From Bacteroidales bacterium (lineage in GTDB: Bacteria > Bacteroidota > Bacteroidia > Bacteroidales > WCHB1-69), in NCBI GenBank assembly GCA_017535665.1, contig JAFXTS010000013.1, forward strand, positions 1-64,000: a DNA stretch of 64,000 nucleotides, given 5' to 3'. This document shows positions 18,004 to 27,239 of this stretch, one piece after another (positions within the stretch are counted from its first letter, which is position 1; every line of letters starts with the position of its first letter). A program made the translations under genes and the position numbers. The notes below the pieces were generated by a model, which was not told where the DNA came from, searched no databases, and worked only from the letters and a program-made list of their open reading frames with translations.

Positions 18004-18627
18004 ATGAAGGATTTTTCAATGGAATTTTGGGGAATTTTGACAAGCATAGTTTGTGTTGCTTTAGGCGCATGCTTGAGCTACATTTTCTTTCGTAAACAGA
18101 ACCAAGACAAGTTAAGTGTGTCGTTATTCACAAAATACCAAAACATTGCTCAAGAATTGGCGGGTATCCTGAAAGACCTACTTCCTTTGTCTTTAACAAT
18201 ACAGAATTACACTACAATTCAATGCAATAGAATTGATAAAGCTTTGGGAGAATTCCTTTACAAGTATTATCTCATCCTTCCTCCACCCGTTCTGGAAGAA
18301 ATTAATTGCTTACATGAATGTTTATTGTGTCGAGGGAAGAATGCTTTTATAATTAAAACAGAGAATGAATTACCTGTATTACAAAAACGGTCAACAGATG
18401 AAGAGATAAAAAGCTTACTTGAAGAAGTCGCTATTGTCACAACGAAAAAAGGTCTATTTAACATTTATAAACAATACAAAAGACTGCCACGTTCAATTTA
18501 TTTGAAATGCCATGCTCGCCATGTGATCAAGGTTTTGAATGATTGTTGGAATCTTTCAGATATCCACGAATGGAAAAATAAGTTACCTATTTTGCCTACA
18601 AAGTCAAAACTACCACAAAACGAATAG
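18004..18627 (+). CDS. Single-pass membrane protein of unknown function
   Basis: The frame runs from 17965, but the ATG at 18004 (MKDFSMEFWGIL) puts a hydrophobic helix (about 6-30) at the N-terminus, giving 207 residues. After the helix the protein is soluble and helix-rich with several Cys (LHECLLCRGK). The DNA is AT-rich compared with the flanking core genes. I recognise no family. It lies between the Fn3 lipoprotein and a gene remnant. A start at 18019 is also possible. Confidence 0.5.
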   Translation: MKDFSMEFWGILTSIVCVALGACLSYIFFRKQNQDKLSVSLFTKYQNIAQELAGILKDLLPLSLTIQNYTTIQCNRIDKALGEFLYKYYLILPPPVLEEINCLHECLLCRGKNAFIIKTENELPVLQKRSTDEEIKSLLEEVAIVTTKKGLFNIYKQYKRLPRSIYLKCHARHVIKVLNDCWNLSDIHEWKNKLPILPTKSKLPQNE

Positions 18628-18628
18628 C

Positions 18629-18912
18629 ATGAAACAACTCATTACCATCATCACCACCTTGCTGCTCTTCGGCTGCCTTCACGCTCAAGTCACCGACTTC
18701 GACGAGTGGAAGAAGGCACAACAAGACAAATACAACAAATACAACAATTTTGTCAACCAACAGCAGTTTGTGGCCTTCTGCGGCAGCATCAATGCGGCAT
18801 ACGCCGAGAGCTTCTTTTTAGGCATAAGTGCTGAGGGTGTGTTTGATGTCTGGAGTTACACTTTGAACCTCCCATAAACCTCAAATTAGGTATTGCATTT
18901 GGAATAAAATAA
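18629..18912 (+). pseudogene. Chimeric remnant: 5' end of a 20094-type gene fused to the 3' end of an 18928-type gene
   Basis: The ATG at 18629 opens a signal peptide and then VTDFDEWKKAQQDK, the same N-terminus as the transglutaminase-like protein at 20094; 50 bp (18680-18729) are identical to 20145-20194. After AYAE the sequence jumps to FFLGISAEGVFDVWSY, which matches the C-terminal barrel end of the protein at 18928 (FFLGISAGASYDVVNY). The frame then breaks and stops at 18877. Shifting frame near 18857 restores FEPPINLKLGIAFGIK to a stop at 18912, matching FAPSIMVKIGVSWGVR of 18928. This is a deletion fusion of two neighbouring paralogues plus a frameshift; the 82-residue product is probably not functional. 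Confidence 0.8.
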
Positions 18913-18927
18913 TATAAAGTCCTTATC

Positions 18928-20061
18928 ATGAAAAAAATCATCTCATTATTATTTATCATATCATTTTCCATCAGTGCGTATGCACAAACCTATATCAGTA
19001 TGCGCCCCAATTGGACATTCAATCCGCCTACGGCTGAAAATTCAACGTACGAATATTATGTAAGCAAAGGGGTGGGCAATACCGAAAAAGAGGCGCGTAC
19101 AGATGCGTTTGTTATCGCAGTAAAAGAAGCCCAGCAACGTGTCGGCGTTGGGGCAAACTCAAGTGAAATTTTTAGTGCTTTTCAAAGCAATCAAGATTTC
19201 AATGTGATAGCCAACTATTATGAAATCCCAATGAAAGAAGTATGTAGCTTTTCTGAGAAAACCCGAGATGGAAGTCAATGGTATTACTATCAGCTTCTGC
19301 AAATAGCCATCAACGGCTCTATCACTCCAGATTTCAGGCAATTTACTGGCGATTGCTACGATTTCAGTAAAGCAAAAGAACTGCGTGAAATCATGAAAGA
19401 AGAGTACAAGGAGAAAATCGAGGAAGACAAGAAGAGGCAAGAGCAGGAAGCCAAAACACAGCGACAGGAAGAAAGAAAAAGCAAACGCCTTGACAATCCG
19501 TATTGTAATGCAGGCAAGCATCGATATATCGCTTGGAATATTGCTGGAGCCAGTTACCCGTGGAGTTTGATAAGCGGAGTAGAATTTCGATATGGAAAAA
19601 TAATTGGTTTTGGCGCATACCTTGATTTGGGAATTGATTTCACAAGGATAAAATATACATATAAACACGGATACGAGAGTGACGGATACGAGTATGACTG
19701 TAGCCTTATCTCGGACGCTACAACCAAAGTATTTTTTCATTATGCTGGAGGACTAAAATTTTATCTCTATAAAGGGGTATTTCTTGATTTTGGCTATGGC
19801 TCAATTAGCAAGTCTTTCGTTGATCTCGGTAAAATAGAAGGATATTATTACTATGATAATAGTCATAAAGAGAAGGCGAAGAATTGGGTTTACCAAGCCC
19901 ACGGAGTGCTTTTCCATGCTGGTTATAATTTCGTCACCAATCTCACTAATGGAGCGGGATTTTTCCTTGGGATAAGTGCAGGAGCATCGTATGACGTTGT
20001 AAATTACGAATTTGCTCCATCAATAATGGTAAAAATAGGTGTTTCATGGGGCGTGAGATAA
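18928..20061 (+). CDS. Envelope protein: LPP20-like module, coiled coil, C-terminal beta-barrel-like part
   Basis: This is a 377-residue protein. Signal peptide 1-20; LPP20-like module with RPNWTFNPPTAENSTYEYYVSKGVGNTEKEA compressed in residues 26-58; a charged coiled coil (about 150-192, KEEYKEKIEEDKKRQEQEAK and onward). From about 200 to the end there are alternating strands rich in Tyr and Gly, ending VKIGVSWGVR, like a small outer-membrane barrel. The N-terminal module is paralogous to that of the 15184 protein. The C-terminal end is repeated in the remnant just upstream. Function unknown; a periplasm-to-outer-membrane role is inferred from layout. Confidence 0.7.
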   Translation: MKKIISLLFIISFSISAYAQTYISMRPNWTFNPPTAENSTYEYYVSKGVGNTEKEARTDAFVIAVKEAQQRVGVGANSSEIFSAFQSNQDFNVIANYYEIPMKEVCSFSEKTRDGSQWYYYQLLQIAINGSITPDFRQFTGDCYDFSKAKELREIMKEEYKEKIEEDKKRQEQEAKTQRQEERKSKRLDNPYCNAGKHRYIAWNIAGASYPWSLISGVEFRYGKIIGFGAYLDLGIDFTRIKYTYKHGYESDGYEYDCSLISDATTKVFFHYAGGLKFYLYKGVFLDFGYGSISKSFVDLGKIEGYYYYDNSHKEKAKNWVYQAHGVLFHAGYNFVTNLTNGAGFFLGISAGASYDVVNYEFAPSIMVKIGVSWGVR

Positions 20062-20093
20062 ATACATAAACGATACTTATTAATAAGTACAAA

Positions 20094-21578
20094 GTGAAAA
20101 AAACAATTCTATTTATTATATTTGTTGCTCTCCTCCACTCCCTCCACGCTCAAGTCACCGACTTCGACGAGTGGAAGAAGGCACAACAAGACAAGTTCAA
20201 CAGTTTTGTCAACCAACAGCAGCAGCAGTTTGCAGCCTTCCGCGACAGTATTAATGCGGCGTATGCTGAGAAGATGCAACAGCGCTGGGAGAAATTCCAA
20301 CTACAGGCGGCAGAGCCCGTTCCGGCAAAACCAGAGCCGCCCAAGCCCGTAGCGAAACCTGTGGAGGAGGCACCCGCCCCCGCTACCCCTCTTCCCACTC
20401 CCGTGGCAATGAAACCTAAAGTGCCAGAAAAGCCTCTGCCCCCGCAACCCATACTGCCTGCACAACCTATCGAGCGTCCTGCGCAAGAACCCGCCCCTCA
20501 GTACACTTTCTCCTTCCACCATACCCCCTGCGCTGTACACCTGCAACAAAGCCAATCCTTCAGCTTGCCCAACGCCTCCGAGTCATCATCCGCAGCCGCT
20601 TGGAAAAAAATGTCAGAAAGCGGCTTCGATCTCGTAGCCGACGACTGTTTGAAACACCGAGAAAGACTTGCCTTAGACGACTGGGGATATATTGAACTCA
20701 CCAAAACATTGTCGGAGAGCTTTTTGGGTAAAGGCACTAATGAATCTGTGCTCATGCAAATCTACCTGCTGGCTCAATCGGGTTATCGTATCCGCATTGC
20801 TCGCAACAACAACAAGCTGATACCCCTCATTCCCTTCACTTGCGACCTGTACGGCTATTCATACCTTACCATCGCCGGCGAGCATTACTTCCTGATTTGC
20901 AACGAAAAGAATGGAGGTTCTTATTACGTCTTCAATGAGAAATTTGAAGGGGAAAAGACCGCTTCGCTGTTTATGCGTTCAGAACCCAACTTAACCGACA
21001 CACCCACTATCCCCAAGACTTTCACCTCAAAACGCTACCCTGCGGTTGCTGCTGAAGTAGCTGTGAACAAAAACCTTATCGAATACTATAACAACTACCC
21101 AGTCACCGATTACTGGAACGAGTATGCCAAGGCTTCTTTGAGCCGCGATGTCAAAAAGACCTTGTACCCCATACTAAAGAGGGAAATCGCAGGCAAATCG
21201 GAGGTGGAGGCTGCCAATATTCTGCTGAACTTCGTTCAGACCGCCTTCCCCTACAAAACCGACCAGGAACAGTTTGGCTACGAACGACCACTGTTTGGCG
21301 ATGAGATTTTCTATTACCCTTTCTGCGACTGTGAAGACCGCTCCATCCTATTCTGCATTCTGGTTCACGACCTTCTGAAACTGAATATTGTAATGCTGGA
21401 ATACTCCAACCATATCGCCACTGCCGTTCGATTCAAGAAAGAGGTTCCTGGCTACTATATACAGATTGAGTACGACAAGTTCGTCATATGCGACCCCACT
21501 TATATTGGAGCTTCCGTAGGCGACTGCATGCCGCAGTTCCGCGACACGAAGTCGGCCATCGTGGTGGTGTATGAGTAA
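20094..21578 (+). CDS. Exported protein with transglutaminase-like cysteine domain
   Basis: The gene starts with GTG at 20094. The 494-residue product has a signal peptide (1-19), a charged/Gln-rich helix (22-70, VTDFDEWKKAQQDK), a Pro/Ala-rich linker (74-135) and a C-terminal domain. There DCEDRS (412-417), YSNH (437-440) and CDPTY (466-470) give a Cys413-His440-Asp467 triad in the order and spacing of the transglutaminase/protease superfamily. It could crosslink or cut a peptide substrate in the envelope. It is 32 bp after the barrel protein. A truncated copy of its 5' end occurs at 18629. Confidence 0.75.
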   Translation: MKKTILFIIFVALLHSLHAQVTDFDEWKKAQQDKFNSFVNQQQQQFAAFRDSINAAYAEKMQQRWEKFQLQAAEPVPAKPEPPKPVAKPVEEAPAPATPLPTPVAMKPKVPEKPLPPQPILPAQPIERPAQEPAPQYTFSFHHTPCAVHLQQSQSFSLPNASESSSAAAWKKMSESGFDLVADDCLKHRERLALDDWGYIELTKTLSESFLGKGTNESVLMQIYLLAQSGYRIRIARNNNKLIPLIPFTCDLYGYSYLTIAGEHYFLICNEKNGGSYYVFNEKFEGEKTASLFMRSEPNLTDTPTIPKTFTSKRYPAVAAEVAVNKNLIEYYNNYPVTDYWNEYAKASLSRDVKKTLYPILKREIAGKSEVEAANILLNFVQTAFPYKTDQEQFGYERPLFGDEIFYYPFCDCEDRSILFCILVHDLLKLNIVMLEYSNHIATAVRFKKEVPGYYIQIEYDKFVICDPTYIGASVGDCMPQFRDTKSAIVVVYE

Positions 21579-21647
21579 CGCACGGACATACCCACTACCA
21601 CCATTTTTCTCCTTTTTTTTCTTATCCCAAATAACCAAAGAAAATTG

Positions 21648-21655
21648 TATCTTTG
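21648..21655 (+). promoter_or_regulatory. -7 box upstream of the RND pump gene
   Basis: TATCTTTG followed by CAGCG is a consensus Bacteroidetes -7 motif in the 184-bp gap before the RND gene. No TTTG is found at the proper -33 distance. The leader to the ATG at 21763 would be about 100 nt. Confidence 0.5.
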
Positions 21656-21762
21656 CAGCGGGAAAATTATGCCCTTTTTCATCCACAATTCACGCAGGTG
21701 ATTTTGGTTGTAGTGTATTGATAATGCGTGAATTATATTAAAATAATGATAAAAGATACAAT

Positions 21763-24700
21763 ATGAGCCTCTATCAGTCTGCTGTAAAAAAGCCCATCAT
21801 GACCGCCCTCGTTTACGTGGCCATCGCCATCCTCGGTGTCTATTCGGTCATGAAACTGCCCATCGACCTCTTCCCCGACATGGGTTCCAACCACATCATG
21901 GTGTTTACGGTGTACGCCGGCGCCAGCGCCGCCGATATCGAAAACAACGTCACCAAGCCCATCGAGAACGTGCTCAACAGTGTGGAGGACTTGAAAGAGA
22001 TGACCTCCCAGTCGAAGGAGAACTACTCCATCATCACCCTCGAATATGAGTATGGTATCGACATCGACAAGGCGACCAACGACGTGCGAGACAAGCTCGA
22101 CATGATGAACTCGCAGCTGCCCGACGGCTGCAACCTGCCCTTCCTCTTCAAATTCAGCATGGAGGATATCCCCATCCTGATGCTGTCGGTAAAGTCGGCA
22201 GAAAGCACCAACGCCCTCTACAAGATTCTCGATGAGCGTGTGTCACAGCCCATTAGCCGTATCAAAGGCGTAGGTACAGTCTCCATCTCCGGTGCCCCGA
22301 AGCGTGAGATCGCCATCTACTGCGACCCCGACAAGCTCGACGAATATAACCTCACCATCTCCGGCATCGCCCAGAAAATCGCCGCCGAGAACCGCAACCT
22401 TCCGTTAGGCTCGATGGACATCGGCACCGAGACCTACTCGATGCGTGTGCAGGGTGAGTTCGATAATGCCAACCAACTCAACGACATCGTGGTGGCCGGC
22501 GACGGCACCACCAAGAGCGTCTATCTGCGTGACGTGGCCACAGTGATCGACACCGTGCAGGAACGTCTGCAGGAGGTGTACAACAACGGCAACCGCGGTG
22601 CTATGATCATCGTGCAGAAACAGTCGGGCGCCAACTCGGTGGACATCTCCAACAAGGTGATGGCCCTGCTGCCCGAACTGCAAGAAACTCTTCCTTCCGA
22701 CATTGAAATCGGCATCATCGCCAACACCTCCGAAAGTATTGTCAATACTATCGACAGCTTGAAAAGCACCATTTTCACCATCTTGGTGTTAGTGGTCATC
22801 GTGGTGCTGTTCTTCCTCGGCCGTTGGCGTGCCACCTTCATCGTGGCTATCGTCATCCCGGTGTCGCTCGTAGCCGCCTTCATCTATTTAAGACTCACAG
22901 GTAACACCCTGAATATCATCTCACTATCATCCTTAAGTATTGCTATCGGTATGGTGGTGGACGATGCTATTGTGGTGTTGGAGAACATTACCACGCATAT
23001 AGAACGAGGCACCAAGCCCAAGTCGGCGGCTGTGTTCGCCACCAGCGAGGTGTCGCTGTCGGTTATCGCCACCACGCTCGTGCTTCTCGCCGTCTTCGTG
23101 CCGCTGACCTTCCTCGAAGGCCAGGCCGGTATCTTGTTCAAGCAGTTAGGCTGGATTGTGGCCATCGTCTGCTCGGTGTCCACCCTCGCGGCACTATCGC
23201 TCACCCCGATGCTCTGCTCCCTCATGTTGAAGAGCAACCCGAGCCGCGGCAAGGTGTTCGGCGCCATCTACAAACCCATCGAATGGTCGCTCAACGGTCT
23301 TGACAAGCTGTACAGCCGCTTCCTCGGCTGGTGCGTGTCACACCGCTTCATCGTCATCCTGGTTGCCCTTGCCATCTTTGGCGGCAGCCTGACCCTGCTG
23401 AAGGTCATCCCCACCGAGTTTTTCCCAACACAGGATATGGGCCGACTGTCGGCCACGGTGAAACTGCCCGTCGGCACCCGTATGGAGTATTCCCGCGACT
23501 TCGGCCTCCGCTTTACTGAGCACATGAAGAAAGAGTACCCCGAACTGCTGATGTGCAACTTCTCGGTAGGACAGCCCGACGATGACAACTCCTTCGGCAT
23601 CATGTCGGAGACGGGATCCAACATTGTGAAATTCAACATGCGTTTCAAAAACAAGACCGAGCGTAAACGTTCCATCACAGAAATTGCCGACCAAGTACGT
23701 GCCGACCTCAACGAATATGAGGAGCTGTACAAGTACAACGTCACGGTGGGTGGCGGCGGTATGGGCGGTCAGAACTCTGTGGATATTGAGCTCTACTGCT
23801 ACGATTTCGCCACCTCCGACAGGGTGGCGGCCGAGCTGGCCGATAGGATGCGCAAGGTGAAGGGATGCTCGGAGGTCAACATCAGCCGTACCGAGTATGT
23901 GCCGGAGCTGCACATCAGCTTCGACCGGCAGAAGCTGGCCGAACATGGCCTCAACCTGACCACGGCGGCCACCTACGTGCGCAACACCTTCAACGGCAAC
24001 ATCGCTTCCTACTACCGTGAAGAGGGCGACGAGTACAACATCCGCGTCCGCAACCTGCAAAGTCATCGTCAGAGCATCGATGATATTGAGAACATCCTCA
24101 TATACCCGCTCACTGGTGGCAGCGGCATCCGGTTGAAGGAACTCGCCACCATCGAAGAGACCTTCACACCACCGACCATTGAGCGTAAGAACCGCGAGCG
24201 TATGATCAAGGTGTCGTGCGTGGTCGGCAAGGACGGCGTGCTTAGCGAGGTGGTGGATGGCGCTAAAGAGCAGCTTCACCAGATGGACATCCCCGGCGAG
24301 ATGACCTACAACATCGGCGGTTCGTGGGAAGACCAGCAGGAGGCTTTCGCCGACATGACGACCTTGATGGTGCTCATCGTGCTGTTGGTGTATATCGTGA
24401 TGGCCTCACAATTCGAGTCGTTCACCTACCCCTTCGTCATCATGTTCTCCATCCCGTTCGCTTTCACGGGCGTGTTCATCGGACTGGCCCTTACCAACAC
24501 CCCGTTGGGTGTGATGGCCTTGGTGGGATTGCTGATGTTGATCGGTATTGTGGTGAAGAACGGTATCGTGTTGATTGACTACACGATACTCTGCCGTGAG
24601 AGAGGCATGACCATCCGCGATGCTGTGGTAACCGCCGGCAAGTCGCGTCTAAGACCTATCTTGATGACCACCCTCACCACGGTGCTCGGTATGATCCCGA

Positions 24701-24888
24701 TGGCCGTGGGCACTGGCGAAGGCGCGGAGATGTGGCGCTCGCTGGGTATGACCGTTGCGTGGGGTCTTTCGGTATCCACCCTCGTCACCTTAGTTCTCAT
24801 CCCCATCCTCTACAGCTGCTTCGCCAGCTTCGGCGAGTGGCGTCAGAACCGTAAAATGAAAAAACAGAACATCATCCTATCCAAATAA
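21763..24888 (+). CDS. RND efflux pump inner-membrane subunit (HAE1/AcrB family)
   Basis: This 1041-residue proton-driven exporter is full length for the family. It opens with the typical cytoplasmic start and TM1 (KKPIMTALVYVAIAILGVYSVMKLPIDLFPD). TM4 carries the proton-relay Asp pair in GMVVDDAIVVLENI, and TM10 the Lys in GIVVKNGIVLIDY. Two large periplasmic loops are complete. No membrane-fusion or outer-membrane subunit gene adjoins it. A TolC-like and an HlyD-like gene, without a pump, lie at 42988-45405. The substrate is unknown; hydrophobic drugs or bile acids are typical for the family. Confidence 0.93.
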   Translation: MSLYQSAVKKPIMTALVYVAIAILGVYSVMKLPIDLFPDMGSNHIMVFTVYAGASAADIENNVTKPIENVLNSVEDLKEMTSQSKENYSIITLEYEYGIDIDKATNDVRDKLDMMNSQLPDGCNLPFLFKFSMEDIPILMLSVKSAESTNALYKILDERVSQPISRIKGVGTVSISGAPKREIAIYCDPDKLDEYNLTISGIAQKIAAENRNLPLGSMDIGTETYSMRVQGEFDNANQLNDIVVAGDGTTKSVYLRDVATVIDTVQERLQEVYNNGNRGAMIIVQKQSGANSVDISNKVMALLPELQETLPSDIEIGIIANTSESIVNTIDSLKSTIFTILVLVVIVVLFFLGRWRATFIVAIVIPVSLVAAFIYLRLTGNTLNIISLSSLSIAIGMVVDDAIVVLENITTHIERGTKPKSAAVFATSEVSLSVIATTLVLLAVFVPLTFLEGQAGILFKQLGWIVAIVCSVSTLAALSLTPMLCSLMLKSNPSRGKVFGAIYKPIEWSLNGLDKLYSRFLGWCVSHRFIVILVALAIFGGSLTLLKVIPTEFFPTQDMGRLSATVKLPVGTRMEYSRDFGLRFTEHMKKEYPELLMCNFSVGQPDDDNSFGIMSETGSNIVKFNMRFKNKTERKRSITEIADQVRADLNEYEELYKYNVTVGGGGMGGQNSVDIELYCYDFATSDRVAAELADRMRKVKGCSEVNISRTEYVPELHISFDRQKLAEHGLNLTTAATYVRNTFNGNIASYYREEGDEYNIRVRNLQSHRQSIDDIENILIYPLTGGSGIRLKELATIEETFTPPTIERKNRERMIKVSCVVGKDGVLSEVVDGAKEQLHQMDIPGEMTYNIGGSWEDQQEAFADMTTLMVLIVLLVYIVMASQFESFTYPFVIMFSIPFAFTGVFIGLALTNTPLGVMALVGLLMLIGIVVKNGIVLIDYTILCRERGMTIRDAVVTAGKSRLRPILMTTLTTVLGMIPMAVGTGEGAEMWRSLGMTVAWGLSVSTLVTLVLIPILYSCFASFGEWRQNRKMKKQNIILSK

Positions 24889-24897
24889 CCTCTGACT

Positions 24898-25686
24898 ATG
24901 AACTTCAACTTACCCAAAACCATGTTCTGGACCCTTCTTTCCATCCTTATCCTCACCCTTATAGCTTGTCGAGCCAAGACCAAAGAGGAGTTTTATCCCA
25001 ATGGAGCCATGAAGTCAAGCATTGAATATAAAGGGAAGAAGAAAAATGGAGAGGCACGCGAGTATTATCCCAACGGGCACCTCCGCTCATTGGTGCGTTA
25101 CAAGAACGACAAAGAGGAAGGCCTCGCCGAATATTTTAACCAAGAAGGTGTCATCACCATGGATATTGAGATGAAAGAGGGTAAAAAGAACGGACGGATG
25201 CGCACCTATTTCATCACCGGAGGCCGCGAGATGGAGTGCTACTACGAAAACGACAAACTCGAAGGCACACAGTCGTATTACGACAAACTCAACAAGAAAG
25301 TGTCGGAGATGCACTACAAAAACGATGTGGCTGAAGGGACCTACACCGCATGGTACAGCAAAGCCGAGACCATCAACGGGTTGAATGCGCTGCGTTGTAC
25401 TGGTTCATACAAAAATGGCATGATGGACGGCGAATGGAATTATTATGATGAGAATGAGATGCCCGTCGGACATGCTGTCTTTCAGCAAGGTACCGGCAAG
25501 ATGACCACCTACCAAAACGGTGAAGTGGTCAAAGTTACGAATTATGTCAAGAATAAAAAAGAAGGGGAAGAAATTGAATACGACGGACATGGCAACGTGG
25601 TGAAGACCACCACCTATCACAACGACCGTATTGTGGCCATCGACGGCGTGACCATCTCCCTTTCCGAAGAAAACCCAGCCCAATAG
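24898..25686 (+). CDS. Lipoprotein with MORN-like/YwqK-type repeats
   Basis: This 262-residue lipoprotein has a lipobox ending LTLIAC (Cys24). The mature part is a series of about nine 20-24-residue beta-hairpin repeats of the form 'G-x-x-x-x-Y-Y-x-N-G-x-x-x', for example FYPNGAMKSSIEYKGKKKNG, EYYPNGHLRSLVRYKND and YDGHGNVVKTTTYHNDR. This pattern is shared by MORN repeats and the YwqK family. No toxin partner is visible. It begins 9 bp after the RND gene and ends 2 bp before the LptA-like gene, so all may form one transcript. Confidence 0.82.
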   Translation: MNFNLPKTMFWTLLSILILTLIACRAKTKEEFYPNGAMKSSIEYKGKKKNGEAREYYPNGHLRSLVRYKNDKEEGLAEYFNQEGVITMDIEMKEGKKNGRMRTYFITGGREMECYYENDKLEGTQSYYDKLNKKVSEMHYKNDVAEGTYTAWYSKAETINGLNALRCTGSYKNGMMDGEWNYYDENEMPVGHAVFQQGTGKMTTYQNGEVVKVTNYVKNKKEGEEIEYDGHGNVVKTTTYHNDRIVAIDGVTISLSEENPAQ

Positions 25687-25688
25687 TT

Positions 25689-27239
25689 ATGCTCCAACGG
25701 CTGCTCTACCTTCTTCTTCTGTTGCTGGTTTCTGGTCTTACCCCCACATTAGCCCAACAGAAAATCTATTTCCAGGCCGACCTGCTTCAATATGATGAAG
25801 ACCTGCGGCCAGGGGTGGAGCAATATACCGGCAACGTCATCTTCCGGCATGGGGAGACCGTCGGCTACTGTCAGTCGGCCGACAACTACCGCAACGAGAA
25901 TCGGCTATACGCCCACGGCAACCCCGTCAGAATCCACGTCAACGACTCGGTAACCCTCTATGGGAAAGAGATTTTGTACGATGGCAACAGCCGCGTGGTG
26001 ACTATATATTATAATGTGCGACTGACCGACAACAGCACGACGCTCTACACCGACAGCATGACCTACGACCTCGACGCCAAGATGGGCTACTACCTCTGCG
26101 GCGGCCGTATGGTGAGCGACTCCAACGTGCTCACCAGCCAGAAAGGTTATTATTATACCGACACCAAAACTGCCTACGTAAGCGACAGTGTATTGTTTGT
26201 GAATGAGACCTATACGGGCACCTGCGACAACGCCGCCTACAACACCGCCACCGAAGTGCTCCATTTCACCTCCCGTACCCACCTCTATTCCACCGAAAAC
26301 GAAGCATGGACCGACAAAGGCTGGTACGACACTAAAGAAGAATTGGTCAGTCTGGTGGGCAATGCCGAACTCCACAACCAAAACCAGCACATCTCGGGCG
26401 ACAGTCTCTATTTCGACAACAACATCAAGTACGGACAGGGTTGGAACCATGTGCACCTGGTGGACTCGGTGCAGAACTTCATTGTGGACGGCAACTACCT
26501 CGAATATCTTGACTGCCAATATGCTATAAGTACCGACAGCTGCATGCTCACCCTCATCGATGGTAACGACTCGCTGTTTCTGCATGCCGACACCTTGCGC
26601 GTGCTGTTCGACACCACCCAGAACCCAACCGACATGTTCGCCTACAACCACGCCAAATTCTTCCGCCACGACATGCAAGGGGCCTGCGACTCGCTCGTCT
26701 ATCACCTCGAAGACTCCCTCATTCTGATGTTCTACTCGCCGGTGGTATGGTCGGAAGCCAACCAGCTTACCGCCGATACCATCAAGTTCATCATTCTCGA
26801 TTCAGCAAATATCGACGTTCACCTCTGCCGCACTGCATTCATCGCTTCTTCACTTTTCCATGAAACAGAGTTCAATCAGATAAGAGGAATCACCATCACC
26901 GGAAGAATCCATGAGAAACAGCTCAGCCGCGTGGACGTGGTGGGCAACGCCGAATGCCTGTACTACATCCAAGAGCAGGACAGTTCGCTCATCGGTGTCA
27001 ACTCCACCATTACCAGCGAGATGACGATCTTCTTCAAAGATAACGAGATACAAACCATCCGCTTCTACAACGACCCTGACGGCAAACTTCATCCCGACCA
27101 GGAACTGACCGACGACGACCGCCGTCTCAAAGACTTCAAGTGGATGAGTGCCTTCCGTCCAGCCGACATCAGCGGCATTTTTGACAACCCCGTCATCAGA
27201 CCCACCACAACCGACAATACCCCCACAGAAGAACCATGA
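25689..27239 (+). CDS. LptA/OstA-like periplasmic protein
   Basis: This 516-residue exported protein (signal peptide 1-22) consists of OstA-type beta-jellyroll repeats: YFQADLLQYDEDL, then YTGNVIFRHGETVGYCQSADNY and later NQHISGDSLYFDNNI. LptA and the LptD N-terminus use this fold to carry LPS from the inner to the outer membrane. The length (516, against about 180 for E. coli LptA) matches the long OstA-like proteins of Bacteroidetes; no LptD barrel is present. It starts 2 bp after the MORN-like lipoprotein and overlaps aroC by 4 bp (ATGA). Confidence 0.85.
   Translation: MLQRLLYLLLLLLVSGLTPTLAQQKIYFQADLLQYDEDLRPGVEQYTGNVIFRHGETVGYCQSADNYRNENRLYAHGNPVRIHVNDSVTLYGKEILYDGNSRVVTIYYNVRLTDNSTTLYTDSMTYDLDAKMGYYLCGGRMVSDSNVLTSQKGYYYTDTKTAYVSDSVLFVNETYTGTCDNAAYNTATEVLHFTSRTHLYSTENEAWTDKGWYDTKEELVSLVGNAELHNQNQHISGDSLYFDNNIKYGQGWNHVHLVDSVQNFIVDGNYLEYLDCQYAISTDSCMLTLIDGNDSLFLHADTLRVLFDTTQNPTDMFAYNHAKFFRHDMQGACDSLVYHLEDSLILMFYSPVVWSEANQLTADTIKFIILDSANIDVHLCRTAFIASSLFHETEFNQIRGITITGRIHEKQLSRVDVVGNAECLYYIQEQDSSLIGVNSTITSEMTIFFKDNEIQTIRFYNDPDGKLHPDQELTDDDRRLKDFKWMSAFRPADISGIFDNPVIRPTTTDNTPTEEP

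Noticed and set aside
18539-18628. Earlier start of the short ORF ending at 18877
   Set aside because: It lies inside the preceding membrane protein gene; the signal peptide begins at the ATG at 18629.
24898-25686. Antitoxin of a toxin-antitoxin pair (YwqK-type name)
   Set aside because: The protein is an exported lipoprotein with MORN-like repeats and has no toxin gene beside it.
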